A stretch of 64,000 bases of DNA from NCBI GenBank assembly GCA_949825045.1, contig OX463807.1, positions 39,824,749-39,888,748 of the forward strand, in the 5' to 3' direction. A program made the position numbers and the translations under genes. Within the stretch, counting starts at the first letter, position 1, and each line of letters opens with the position of its first letter. Origin of the DNA: Argyresthia goedartella. Its lineage: Eukaryota; Arthropoda; Insecta; Lepidoptera; Argyresthiidae. Below are positions 51,895-63,455 of the stretch, piece by piece. The notes beneath the pieces were generated by a model. That model worked only from the letters and a program-made list of their open reading frames with translations. It did not search any database and had not been told where the DNA came from.

Positions 51895-52498
51895 TGTAGT
51901 TAACTCGTTATATTTTAACCTTATATGTAGTTTATCGTAATAATTTATTTATACTGTACATAACATTTATTATAATTCATTTCTTACTTATTTACGTATT
52001 CTATTAACTCACACTAATACATTAATTCATCTCATACACCACTCTTTTGTACTTTCACAAATATTATTTGATTAACAAGCGAACCCGCGCGCGATCATCT
52101 GTATAGCTGGTCCTATTGTTCGTCGTCGACGTCACTAGGAGCAGCCTCGATGCGCGCGCGCCGCCGCCGCCGATCGCCGCCCGCCCGCCAGTCGGAATCT
52201 AACCTCAGACGTGAAGCCTGTGTCACTTGTATGCTTGCGCTCCACTCGCTATTGCTTCGCGATCTATTTTATTTGCTTATTTTGCTTTCGCCTGCTATCT
52301 CTTTGAACTTTACTTTCTTCCTTGTGATAAATAACATCTGTGTCTACGCTATCCGCATCATTCTGTACATAAACAATAGGTCTATGTGGGCGCTCTTCTG
52401 CAGTAAGCCCGTGTTTTATAGCTTAGCTTAGGGTATCTACCTACCATTATTTTCGCGCGTAGCTGTAAAATTTATATCCCTTCACCAAATAACATATC
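51895..52498 (+). repeat. 3' LTR of the CsRn1-like element, first part
   Basis: Starts TGTAGTTAACTCG after the polypurine tract, shares GCCGCCGCCGCCGATCGCC and following sequence with 20091-20455, and ends at the BEL-2 target duplication ATATC (52494-52498). Confidence 0.85.
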
Positions 52499-53050
52499 TG
52501 TTTAATATTTATGCTTCGGAACGCACCTCCTCTTGTTGCGCGACTCGGAACGGAAACAGAACCGCAGCTGTCACTCGTATCGAAACGAGAGGAAAAATTG
52601 GAGGTTATCTTTTTCTCGTCGGGAGAAACATGTCTGCTTGGGCCTCGTGGCATTGATGGTATTTCGGTGTACCAATTACTAAATACAGGCGTCGGGCCTG
52701 GTCGGAGTGTTAATCATCTACATCGTCGGGAAATAAGTAGATTCGCGTCAGCGGTCAAGTGATCCGTGTCGAGATTGAAAATCGTCGTATCGGACGGCGA
52801 TTCCACGTGTCGGCAGGCAGCACGCCGGCGGCAGCGTCGGGCAGCGACAGCGAAACGACGGCAAGGTTTCGATTCCTCTCCTATCCCAAACTGTGCCCTT
52901 TTCCCGAATTCCCGTCTCGAATCGAGCTTTCGATTTCCTGTCTACGGAGACAAAGGTCAGTAAAATTTCATCACTTCTTTTCTCTCACGTGCTGGCATAG
53001 GCACACCCCCTTCGGATTCCATGCCGTTTGGTAGGCGTGGAAATTAAACA
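52499..53050 (+). repeat. BEL-2 5' LTR
   Basis: TGTTTAATATTT to AAATTAAACA, followed by TTTGGTAGCAGG, the same primer-site sequence as BEL-1. The leader runs 53051-53667 without a gene. Confidence 0.92.
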
Positions 53051-53685
53051 CTTTGGTAGCAGGAGCGCGGTTTCCTAGTGGAAAATCATCGATTCACGGT
53101 TCTAGGGTTGTTTTGTTGCCACATTGTAGTTCATTTCGGTTAGTGAAAGACACTTATGTGTCTATTTAGTCAATAATAAATTTGTAGTCGGAAACTACTG
53201 TTTGTGCGCATAAAAGATTGAACAGTCATTCTGCGAAGCCTAGATTGTATAACTTGCGGTAGAACGTCGGGTTCTATAGTCCTACAGTGTTATTTCGGTT
53301 TACACAGCAGGGTCGGGCTATTTAAGGGGTATTAAGCTGATTTCGCTGACCTCAAAGGAAGTGTGGTTCATATCGGAGGGCCACTTCTAGAAGCCACTTA
53401 TTATTTTGTATTGTTTTCATAATCAAGTTTTGTGGGTTATTTTTGTATTGTGTTTTATGGTGGCATTCTCTAATTGATTTAGAGTGTATATTATAAGGTG
53501 TATATCCACAGGGCGACCATATTAAATATTGTTTAGGATTTAATTGTTTAGTGGTTGCCTTGGTTTTTACAACTTAGTTTTAATTTCTGTGCCCAGCGCT
53601 GACGGGAAAGTGCTGGTCTCGGCTGTGCTTAGTTCGGTAGTAAAGCATAGGACCAGAAACAATTGAATTGGTAACCATGGCACCT

Positions 53686-55001
53686 TCACCCTTGACGGTA
53701 CTGCGGTATGGCGTCCGTGAGGAGATGAGATGGCTCGCCCATACTCACAAGTATGTGGAGCGACCTGACATGGACGATGTCCTGCTCAAGCGTGTGGAGG
53801 ACGCAATGACACGCGTCGGGAAGGTGTGTCGGCTGGCCGCGGAGGCTGAGGCCCTCGAGCTTACGGATGAGGCTTCGGTGGCCGCAGTGAAGCAGTTCTG
53901 CGCGGATGCTGACCAAGCGATGGAGTGCTTGGGCGAGATCGAGCGTCGCGCCGAAAAATTTAAGCGGTCGCGTCGGGATGACCGCGGGGAGGGTAGCGGA
54001 GACCCGCCCCCTAAGGGTGTTGTTGGACGGCTGCCACACCTGGAGATTCCGGCCTTCGGTGGGGCAATTGATGAGTGGCCGGCATTCATCAATTTATTCG
54101 ATAGCCTGGTCCACGGTCGGGACGACCTGGACAGCGCCTACAAGTTGGCCCAACTACTGATGGCACTGCGGGGTGAACCGAAGGAGTTAATCGGTCACCT
54201 AACGGTTACGGCGGGCAATTATGAGATTGCCCGGGTCATATTGTTTGACCGCTACCAACACAAACGGCAGTTGGTTGATGCGCAGCTGGGGAATCTGTTC
54301 ATCATCCCAAGAGTAACCCGGGATGTTGACATCCGCGTACAGGTGCTCAACCCTGTGCTGGTGGCCACTAAAGCCCTTCAGAACCTTGGTCTGCCGGTAG
54401 ACCAATGGTCATATATCGTGTTATATATGGTTTTGTCACGGTTGCCTGCAGCTGTTCAAAGTCGGTTTGAACAGCTGCATGGGGGCAGTAGTTCTCGGAA
54501 CTGCCCACGCTCGTCCAATTAACGGATTTCTTGGAGGGTGAATGCAGGCGATGCGATACCATGGATTCGGAGGCCAGTGTGCAGCGCCAACCCGCGCGGA
54601 TGCGGGAGGGGCGGCGCCCCCCACCCCCACGGGGGGGTGGGGTGTCAAAACAATTTGGCGTTTTGAGTGCGGCGCCGTCGGGTGACGGCTGTGTGCACTG
54701 CGACAGTGCCGGTAATGAAGTGACCAGTTGCGCCAACTTTATGGCGCTCGGTGTGGCTGCCCGCAGGAAGGTGGTCTTCCGCCACCGATTGTGTTTCGGT
54801 TGTTTGGGGCCGCTCCCGCTGAGCGAGTGCTCACGGGCGTCCCCCTGTGAGTGCTGCGGTGGCAAGCACCACATCATGTTGTGCCTGAACCGATCAGGCC
54901 CATCGGACGGTCGCCAGGGCCGGACTCAGGTTGGTTGGTCACAGTGCCCAACCAGGGCCGGACCCAGTCCCCCTCCGGGCAACGGGAGTCACCAAGGGTG
55001 A
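53686..55001 (+). pseudogene. BEL-2 gag (frameshifted)
   Basis: The ATG at 53686 corresponds to BEL-1's start at 21987. The capsid part is open to 54520, where a two-base insertion near 54495 (TAGTTCTCGG for TAGCACGG) shifts the frame. The zinc region continues at 54531-55001 with CVHCDSAGNEVTSC and CFGCLGPLPLSEC, the latter having lost a His found in BEL-1. Confidence 0.8.
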
Positions 55002-55494
55002 CTGGGGTACCCGCGGACGGGACCCCCCCCCCCGAGGGGAAGGGGGCAGCGCGGGGGGTAACATGCGGGATAGCCGGGGTTCGGTCGCCGCTGTCCAGGG
55101 CCAGCGAGGACTTCGGGCCGCTGGCTCACCGCGTGTTACGGGCGAGTGTCAGATGGCACCTATGAGTGGCGCGAAGGCTGGGAGCCCACCACATTCTGCG
55201 CCACCCTGCCCGTCGCTCTGGGAGGCGAACAGGGAGGCGAACAGTCGGATGTCGCCCCCATTCCTAGAGCGCCCCAGGTTGGATCCGCTCTCCCCCCTCC
55301 ATCCACGGTGGCCACCGGGTACACCGTTCACAGTCCGGTATGGTCGGGTACCGGGAGAGCGAGGGGCCTATTATGCGGGTTGGGACCCCCTGATGTACAT
55401 GCGGTCTGATAAGCCACCGGTGGCATATCAGCAGCCGAGTTACCAGGAAGACGGGGGTCCCAGCGGGTTCGGATCCCGCGGAGGTTCCCGCTAG
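54931..55494 (+). pseudogene. BEL-2 gag C-terminal part, ending at UAG
   Basis: Homologous to 23372-23803, with the same stop (TAG GGA at 55492) and continuing open frame into the protease. The frame here extends further upstream across an eleven-C run (ten in BEL-1), so the C-run length controls which gag frame joins this part. Confidence 0.6.
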
Positions 55495-55539
55495 GGACAC
55501 GCCGCCCACTTACAAGGTGCCGCCACTCCACAGACGGTC

Positions 55540-56253
55540 ATGCTCCCCACCGCCTCGGTGATAGCGTGGAGTTCGGACGGCAAATCTTGTGTAGCACGAG
55601 CACTATTGGACTCGAAGGCCCAGGGGTGCTTAGTCTCGTGCAACCTTGTAAGACGGTTGGGCATTTCGGTAAGGGAGTATCCACATTCCATTCGGGGAAT
55701 TGGGAACACGGAAGTCGGTTCCGTTAAGGGAGTATGTCGGATTACTCTCTCGTCACGGGTGGATTCATCGGTGAATCTGACGGTCACGGCATTAGTCATG
55801 CCTAATGTGATGGGCTCACACCCTCAAGTACGGTTGTCGCCCTCGGTGCGACAGTTGGTCGCTGGGTTGTCACTGGCTGACCCGGAGTTCGATATTTCGG
55901 GCCCAGTAGACATTTTATTGGGTGTCGATGCCTTGGGATACCTGTAAGTGCCAGGTGTCCACGTGTTGCAAGCGACTGGTCTGGTTTCGGTCAACACCAG
56001 ACTGGGCCATAAGGTAATGGGTCCGGTCATGCCGGCTGCCCCACGCCTAGCGACTCGTAGTCCCTTATTCGGTTCTGTACTCTCGGAGGTGATACAGAAG
56101 TTTTGGGAGGTGGAGGAACCACCTACGGTCCGCCGGTTGGACCCGGTTGAAGAAGAGTGTGAACAGTTTTATCGGAACAATACTGGTCGCCTTCGGTCAG
56201 GTCGATTTCTCACACGTCTTCCATTTCGGAGTGATCGCCCGCCGCTGGGCAGT
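55540..56253 (+). pseudogene. BEL-2 protease and pol N-terminal part
   Basis: Protease active site LLDSKAQGCLVS: Lys replaces the catalytic-loop Gly of BEL-1 (LLDSGAQ). A TAA at 55945-55947 replaces a Leu codon. The following segment up to about 56253 matches BEL-1 24244-24556. Two inactivating changes in the protease region alone. Confidence 0.85.
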
Positions 56254-57248
56254 TCGGGGGAGGTTGATGTGCGGTTGGTCATGGCCAAGAGCAAGGTTGC
56301 GCCGTTGCGCTCTCGCCTGACCATTCCCAAGTTAGAGCTTTCGGGAGCGGCTCTCCTGACTCGTCTGCTCAACCACACGATGACGGTTCTTCGTGGGTCA
56401 ATAGCGTTGGAAGATACGGTCTACGCTTGGACGGACAGCCAGATCGTGTTATGCTGGCTAAAGGCTTCAGTTCACAAGCTGGAGATTTTTGTGGCGAATC
56501 GGGTTTCGCAGATTTTGAATTCGGAGGTTCCCTTGATCTGGAGACATGTTCCAGGGGAAATGAACCCAGCAGACTGTGCGTCTCGTGGGTGTCACGCTCC
56601 GGAGTTGGTTGGACATCCCTTGTGGAGTGGTGGTGTCCAAAATGGTTGACTCAAGCCGAATCGGATTGGCCAATGAGTCCACGGGTTACCACGGCGAACG
56701 GCGCCTTGACAGTCGGTGTCTGTACGACGCAACCAGAGCCGGAAGAGGAGTTCAGCCTGCTGGAACGGTACAGCTCGCTCGACAAGCTGGTCAATGTGAC
56801 CGCCTGGATCTGCCAATTTGCGCGGAATTGTCGGAATTCTGAGGCGCAACGAGTGCGGACACAGGTCCTGACACCACGGGAACGGAACGTGCAGACGGTG
56901 CACTTTAAGTCCGAATTGGACATTCTGAGACGCGGACGCGTCCAACTGAAGGGAGCTGTGGCTCGGCTCAACCCGTTTATTGACCCTCAAGGATTGCTGA
57001 GAGTAGGAGGTCGGCTGCGGAATGCCAACCTACCTTATGCGGCTCGCCACCCATTGTTACTCCCTCGGAAAGGGAAGTTGGTCGAACTGTTGATACAGGA
57101 TCGACACATTCGGAATGGGCATGTCGGATGCCACGCCTTGATGGCGTTTCTCCAGCGCGAGTTCTGGATTCTATCGGGAAGACGCTTAGTGCGTAGCGTC
57201 GTATTTCGGTGCCTGCCTTGTTATCGGGCCAAGGCGGCTACGATGTAG
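56254..57248 (+). pseudogene. BEL-2 RNase H and integrase zinc region after the RT deletion
   Basis: At about 56255 the sequence jumps from the position equivalent to BEL-1 24562 to BEL-1 25722 (GGCAGTTC joined to GGGGGAGG), deleting the whole RT palm with YVDD. RNase H remains open here (LEDTVYAWTDSQIVLCWL intact). The integrase zinc domain (HVGCHALMAF, CLPCYRAKA) ends at TAG 57246-57248. Confidence 0.88.
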
Positions 57249-57995
57249 CCCCAGATGGGCGATTTGCCCTCGGATAGGGTTAACGAAATCCTTTGCGGGT
57301 GTCGGAACGGATTTCGCGGGACCATTCATGGTCAAGTCTTCACAGCTACGGAACGCCAGATTAGTGAAGGCATACCTGTGCGTCTTCGTGTGCTTGGCCA
57401 CGAAGACAGTCCACTTGGAGGTGGTCAGTGACCTCACTACGGAGGCATTTATCGCATGTCTGGATCGGTTCGTCTCACGAAGGGGCCTCCCGACATTAAT
57501 CCGTTCGGACAACGGCACAAATTTTGTCGGGGCCAGGCGATATCTGCAGGAGGTCACTCAATTCCTGAACGGTAACCAGGACGCCATCGGTAAGGCTTGC
57601 TCCCGACGAGGGATTGAATGGGTTTTCAGTCCGCCGGGATGTCCTCATTGGGGAGGAATTTTTGAGGCTGCAGTTAAATCGGCTAAGTCGCACCTGACGA
57701 GGATCATCGGTGAGACCTCTCTACGCTTTGAAGAGCTTGCAACGCTGTTCTGTAAAATTGAAATGACACTGAACTCACTGAATTGTGCCCGCTCAGTTGG
57801 GATCCAAATGATTTGGAAGCGTTGACGCCGGGTCACTTCCTGATAGGTCAGCCTGTAATTTGTACACGGGTCGGGATGGCACGCCTCGATCAGCAGAAGT
57901 CAAGGTGGGGGACTCGGTCCTCAAGAGAGCGGTCGCAACACTTTCTCGCCTTCCTATTGATTAGGGACAGGTTCGGGCCTGTCCGGGCGGGTGAT
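57249..57995 (+). pseudogene. BEL-2 integrase core and C-terminal remnant
   Basis: The integrase core is continuous here (no Polinton): FAGPFMVKS region, RSDNGTNFVGARRYLQEV across the BEL-1 insertion site (57532-57537), and GGIFEAAVKSAKSHL with the Glu. A second deletion at about 57855 removes most of the C-terminal domain (about 240 bp relative to BEL-1), and a frameshift near 57775 precedes it. Confidence 0.85.
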
Positions 57996-58547
57996 TGTTT
58001 AATATTTATGCTTCGGAACGCACCTCCTCTTGTTGTGCGACTCGGAACGGAAACAGAACCGCAGCTGTCACTCGTATCGAAACGAGAGGAAAAATTGGAG
58101 GTTATCTTTTTCTCGTCGGGAGAAACATGTCTGCTCGGGCCTCGTGGCATTGATGGTATTTCGGTGTACCAATTACTAAATACAGGCGTCGGGCCTGGTC
58201 GGAGTGTTAATCATCTACATCGTCGGGAAATAAGTAGATTCGCGTCAGCGGTTAAGTGATCCGTGTCGAGATTGAAAATCGTCGTATCGGACGGCGATTC
58301 CACGTGTCGGTAGGCAGCACGCCGGCGGCAGCGTCGGGCAGCGACAGCGAAACGACGGCAAGGTTTCGATTCCTCTCCTATCCCAAACTGTGCCCTTTTC
58401 CCGAATTCCCGTCTCGAATCGAGCTTTCGATTTCCTGTCTACGGAGACAAAGGTCAGTAAACTTTCATCACTTCTTTTCTCTCACGTGCTGGCAAAGGCA
58501 CACCCCCTTCGGATTCCACGCCGTTCGGTAGGCGTGGAAATTAAACA
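57996..58547 (+). repeat. BEL-2 3' LTR
   Basis: 552 bp, TGTTTAATATTT to AAATTAAACA, followed by the ATATC duplication. Confidence 0.93.
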
Positions 58548-58552
58548 ATATC

Positions 58553-59090
58553 TATCATCGAATAGTTCGCAGTCATTGAGTCCAACTAAGCAACTATGTT
58601 TCCGTCAGTGAGATAACATCATAGGAAGAAAGCTGTAGGTTTCTTTTAAAATATTGAAGTTGTTAGCCGCCATTGTTAACAAAAAGTGACAAACAACTCA
58701 AACAAACCCGGATATAATAATAGTAGCATTTTGATATTCCAATTAGAACAATGCCAATACCAAGTAAAAAACAATATACTACCAACCCTAACTCATTTAG
58801 ACATGCATTAATAGAACAAATACGATTGTATAATATCTTCACAGCGGATAATAATGTAGTTATTTTATATACCAAAAGATGATAATAAATGTTAGAATTT
58901 ATATCTAAGATATTACGAAAACAAAGATGCATTAAACTGAAAGGAATGTCAGACTCTAGAAGGCAAAATCAGAGCAAGCTTTAATGGGCTTTATAGGACC
59001 GCAAATGCAACCGTTTCCGCGCGCTAATTGTATTAACTGTTGCAAACTTACGTGCGTTAACTGGTTGCCTATCCCGACGATGGCGCTCGG
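58553..59090 (+). repeat. 3' LTR of the CsRn1-like element, second part
   Basis: Continues 20437-20732 and 43452-43650 of the 5' LTR. It includes the uninterrupted BEL-1 target (GATGATAATAAATG near 58878). Homology ends at CCCGACGATGGCG near 59085; sequence beyond is flank. Confidence 0.85.
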
Positions 59091-59644
59091 GCAGCGATTA
59101 GGTAAACAATACATACTGGCTCTGATTGCGGTTCCCAAACTGTTGAGCGCTGATTTATGCGGTTGAAGAACTATTTGAGCTAAGTAAGTTAAGCAATTTT
59201 TGTGAGATCGTTTCACACTTTATAAAAAATATTGGGGCGGTATCTGATCTCCTGGCCATTATTTTGAAATGCTTGACCCACATACATATTGGAAGTTCTT
59301 TTCCTTTGCTAACGCTCTTGCTTTAATCAAAAGAGTCTTATACCCCTGCACTAAGTGGTCGTTGACGAAGAAGCTGCCTGGAGTACTAAAGCCAAGATTA
59401 GTGAGATTAAGTTTCTTGCTCCTACGGGTTGCTGCTACAAGTTCTTCCTTAGAATAACGATGATGCTAATAATTAAAATTGAACATTATTAACGGTGATG
59501 TGATATATATTTTAATCTAATATAAATTTTATCTACACACGTATCATAAAACCTCTTTACTGCATACAAAAACCGCATCAGCATAATGTTAAACTACTTG
59601 GTAAAAACTAATTTCTTATCTGAAAAATTACACATATGACCATA
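59091..59644. other. Flank without recognised gene
   Basis: No convincing coding sequence. Open frames here are short and without recognisable motifs. Confidence 0.5.
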
Positions 59645-59815
59645 ATGTGTAGTTTTTCTACATATTATGACATTCAAATTTCGGACGCCGACGCCCGCTT
59701 GCGTGCCGCCCCTAGTTTGTCTGTGAAGTTGGTGCTACAGAACAAGTTTAACAACTGCAGAGAGACAATACGGGTCAAACATGCGGTTCCTGAACACATC
59801 AAAGAGAGCTTATGA
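59645..59815 (+). CDS. Short open frame, possible terminal exon (56 aa)
   Basis: The ATG at 59645 opens a 56-aa frame. Its last ~45 residues (DADARLRAAPSLSVKLVLQN, then NNCRETIRVKHAVPEHIKES) have a natural amino-acid composition and GC content above the surroundings. It could be the last exon of a host gene or a transposon-derived fragment. I do not recognise it and see no upstream exon. Confidence 0.3.
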   Translation: MCSFSTYYDIQISDADARLRAAPSLSVKLVLQNKFNNCRETIRVKHAVPEHIKESL

Positions 59816-60040
59816 TATGTGTGTAGAAAAACTAGTTTATGTAACTGTACATAATTAGGCATTAAAACTCTCGAGTATTAATGCCCTCTGTGCCGGTCCG
59901 TACGCCCGCCACAGATTACAGATAAGTTGTATATAAGCTTAGTATTTCCTATAATAAATTAGTCTAGTATTTGCGCGCATCTCAAGCCTTTAAATTTACT
60001 CCCGAAGATGTCGCTCTCCTTATAATTGCCTCTGGCAAAG

Positions 60041-60057
60041 TGGTGACCCGACTTCTG
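60041..60057 (+). other. Primer-binding site of the TRIM/LARD element
   Basis: TGGTGACCCGACTTCTG follows the 5' LTR after a single G. The first nine bases fit a tRNA-Trp-type primer. Confidence 0.65.
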
Positions 60058-60085
60058 ACCATCAGCAACCTTCGGTAATAGCAGC

Positions 60086-60301
60086 ATGGACCCAGCCGCG
60101 AAGAAAACTCCGTGTGCTGCCACCTTAGAAGTGCAAGCAAGAAGCACTTCGTCCAAGATCGCCGAGCCCCGACTTCGGTTTGCATACCTATTTCAAACCA
60201 CGCTGCAGAACTCCATAATCAAGACCCCACCCAAACCAAGACGACATCAAGCAAGCCATGACCGGACCAGATTTGAAGACGGACCAGAAGCCAAAAGATA
60301 A
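60086..60301 (+). pseudogene. 71-aa open frame in the TRIM/LARD element, possible gag remnant
   Basis: First ATG after the primer site (MDPAAKKTPCAATLEV). Basic, no recognisable domain. Position is that of gag; alternatively a chance frame. The rest of the interior to 61479 has no gene. Confidence 0.35.
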
Positions 60302-60572
60302 ATAATTTCAACTGAAGATTTCCCGCATCAAACTCAAGATACCGCAAGAACAATGAACCGAAAGTCAGCCGACTGCTGATTTATCAAAATGGAGAAACGA
60401 ACGCGTCGGCAAATTCATTCACAGCAAGCAGCTTTTCAAGTTCAAGACATAGGAAGCCGTTCCAGCCCCAGAAGAGTATTGAAACATCATCGATATACCT
60501 AATTCAACGAATATTGAAATCATCCAGGAAGAACATCGCATGAAGAATAATCAAATCACTGAAGAGAGAGAG

Positions 60573-60575
<3 letters not shown>

Positions 60576-60625
<50 letters not shown>
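60576..60625. repeat. (GA)n(TA)n microsatellite
   Basis: A short GA run leads into about 24 TA dinucleotides inside the TRIM/LARD element. Confidence 0.95.
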
Positions 60626-60628
<3 letters not shown>

Positions 60629-61635
60629 GATTGGTGTACAAGATGTGCCCTATGTTGCCAAATCTCAAGGTTTTTAGGCACACAAATTTCATCAATCGAC
60701 AACTTAATATTCACTCAAGAGTGAAGAGCACGCACGTACATATGACGTACGAGATCATTGACTGCCTACTGCCAAGGTTACAGATTTAATGCTGACGCTG
60801 ATTCAGCACAATCATCCTTGTGTAGGTACGGTCGCAATTATAAACAAACAGTGATTACAACTTCAACGACGTGCGATGTAAATTGACTCATCGATTCCTG
60901 AAAAACTTGGGCGGCTGCAGCATCAGACGATTCTCCTGCGGATCCTTTCCAGGTTATAGGTTAGGTTAGTTTACTAACCGCGAATCCCCATTTTCCTAGT
61001 GTTTTTCTATTTTCTAGGTTTTAGTTTATTTTATGTAGTGTGCGGCCAGATACAAGACTTGCCTGAAGGTAAATATTAAGTAATTTACTATTAACGCTGA
61101 ATTATTATGTTACTTTTCTGATATGTAGTAGTTACTAACCTATGTTCTTTTAATTTATTGGGTTTTGATTAGTCAGTAGTAATTCTTAAACTTATGTAGA
61201 ATTTGCATAACCGTAGTTCCTTTATTTTTCTAATTCGTGTAAGATTTACCTTTAGATTAAGCTAAAGTATGCTCAATTAAGATCTAATTTATGTTTATTA
61301 AAATCCTACTAGTTATTATTTCAGTTGATATAAGTTTGTTATGGTATACACATTTTTAAAGTTATTTTGATTCATTTAAGGTTATCCTTTGATTCTAACT
61401 TAGATTTTTGTTCATTGTTATAAGTACATTCATTTATTTTTTTCCCTAAATGGGGAAATTTTTGTAAAGGAAGAGTATCTGTGCCGGTCCGTACGCCCGC
61501 CACAGATTACAGATAAGTTGTATATAAGCTTAGTATTTCCTATAATAAATTAGTCTAGTATTTGCGCGCATCTCAAGCCTTTAAATTTACTCCCGAAGAT
61601 GTCGCTCTCCTTATAATTGCCTCTGGCAAACCCTC

Positions 61636-63455
61636 CATTATGTAGCTGTCACATAAACTACTCTACCTACTCTCAGTAATAAAAACAGGGATTCAAAAAA
61701 GGTTTCTTTGTCATGAAGTGTACAAGTAAGTAAGAGCGAGATAGCTCGAAATTATGTTGCTGTTATATTTTAAAATTAAACTTAAACCAATAAGGTTTAT
61801 ATTTCAATGCTTATCACGTTCGATTCTTGTCGGCATAGGACTATTCATGAAGGCATTGCACTATTCAGTGTGAACGAGTATAACCGACGCGAGTTATAAA
61901 AGTGTTTTTTTTTGTACCCACATATGTAAGTGTAAATCGGTCAAATAAAGGATTTCACACCAAAAAATATATTTGTTTCTTACAATTAGTAAATTTCTAC
62001 CAAAATTTGAACCCAAATTTTATCTGAAATGTTATTTAATTATAACCATGTTTTACTCCTCAAATATTTGCTCATACAAAAAATGTTGGTTTCCTCAAAA
62101 AAGTGAAGTTTGCCTAATGAAAGTAGCAGAGTGTCTAGAATGTAATATCAAATATATAGCCCAGTGCCCTTTTTATTAAAATATTTTATTTAACTTGCAA
62201 TGTATGTATATGTTACCGTTAGAATGCAAAACCCGTTAATGTGCACATTAACTAGGTAATTTGCAAATTTCCTTGTTCGAACATCGGGTCGCCCCGCTCC
62301 GCATCGCTTCGCTCGACTCCATGTTGAATTATAAAGTTGTGACCTAACAACCTAACTTTAGTAGTAGTTCGGACAGAAAGTAACCTATAGCAACCAATTC
62401 AGTTATGTGAAACTGTATGAGGGGGGGGGGGGAGGGGGGAGGGAGGCGAGGGGATGGTCAGCCGCAAACAATAATATTTTTAGCGTTTATTATTTCAACA
62501 TAAAAATGAAAAGAGAGCGCAAACAATGCATAATATCCACCTTTTTAATTCAATTACGCAATGAAATTAGTTAGGATTTCAGATTTACAGGAAAAACTTA
62601 AACAATTTAAAGGTCTTTTCGTAATTAAACTCTATCGAGAAAATTTCAGTATTCCGTGTTTCATTTAAACAGGTCGATTTTTGCCGTGCGGTAAGTAACC
62701 AGCTCATCGACCAGCAAATTAGAATCGCTACTTCTCTTAATCGTCTTAGAGCCTATTTTACACGGATGGATAAATTGCAAGAGAAATCCGCTACACCAAA
62801 TGGTCATTTAGCGCTTCTCTCAATATTGAAGCTTTTACCTGTGCATATAAACTCTAACTACGAAATGCAGCGGCACGTCCACGCAAAAGCTCGTTTAATA
62901 TTCCATTCCATCGACGGTTATTATTGTCTGCGGATGTCCATTTACGGATTACTCCGCTCATCCATATTACATCAAATCAAAACGCATTTAAACATCTTTA
63001 CAGACGACAAATTGTACCAGCAATATTTGGATACATTCCTAATGCACGAGTGCGTTATTTGATAAGGTACTCAAATAAATTTAATAAATGTTCTTTTAAT
63101 GCACGCACGAAGTTCCTATCATGATCAAAAAATCTCCAGGGTTTTACTCAATGTGAGATGAACTTTTTCAGCGCCAGAAGATATCATTCGGTTAAAATCA
63201 TGTGATAATTTATATAGTATTGTGTCTGTCTCTATTTTTTTATCTACTTGTACACTTCAAAATAAGCAATATTTTTTTTTCAGATGTCAAAAATTTAAAG
63301 GTTTTGAGCTGTCAGGATCGCATTCTCTCGGCGGCCAGACTTTAAGTGTTAACGCTCACTTGTTTTGGTCTTAAAACTGTAAATGTGACCCGTAATCATT
63401 AATAAATCTTTTAAATCTTTTGAAGATTTATCACCAATTAGTGTACAGTCCACGT
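61636..63455. other. Flank without recognised gene
   Basis: AT-rich with a G-rich tract at 62420-62443. Frames at 61973-62179 and 62766-63062 (98 aa) have no recognisable motif, and I consider them fortuitous. Confidence 0.45.

Larger units (their letters stand above)
52499..58547 (+). mobile_element. BEL/Pao element BEL-2, internally deleted
   Basis: 552-bp LTRs (52499-53050, 57996-58547) flanked by ATATC duplications (52494-52498, 58548-58552). The empty site is visible in the other gypsy LTR near 20435. About eight base differences between LTRs by eye. Related to BEL-1, but with diverged LTRs, an RT-core deletion near 56253 and a second deletion near 57855. Confidence 0.93.
20083..59090 (+). 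mobile_element. CsRn1-like Ty3/gypsy element, host of nested insertions
   Basis: The element is in pieces: 5' LTR 20091-20732 plus 43452-43660, internal region 43661-44760 plus 48921-51894, 3' LTR 51895-52498 plus 58553-59090. Unique matches between the two LTRs across the insertion points prove the reconstruction. The gag CHCC-type motif and a TGGTGACCCC primer site at 43665 (tRNA-Trp type) fit the CsRn1/Kabuki group. Coding regions carry stops and an RT deletion, so it is an old dead copy. Confidence 0.8.
59889..61630 (+). mobile_element. Non-autonomous LTR element (TRIM/LARD type), 1,742 bp
   Basis: Identical 151-bp direct repeats (59889-60039 and 61480-61630) start TGTGCCGG and end CTGGCAAA, flanked by the 5-bp duplication CCCTC (59884-59888, 61631-61635). 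TGGTGACCCGAC follows the left repeat by one base, a primer site, and an A/G-rich tract (AAAGGAAGAG) precedes the right repeat. The internal region lacks pol. Identical LTRs imply recent insertion using another element's enzymes. Confidence 0.9.

Noticed and set aside
60086..60301. Host gene in the 60 kb region
   Set aside because: Lies inside an LTR-bounded element with target duplication; at best a gag remnant.
62766..63062. 98-aa ORF as a host gene
   Set aside because: No recognisable domain, no splice signals noticed, composition like the flank.
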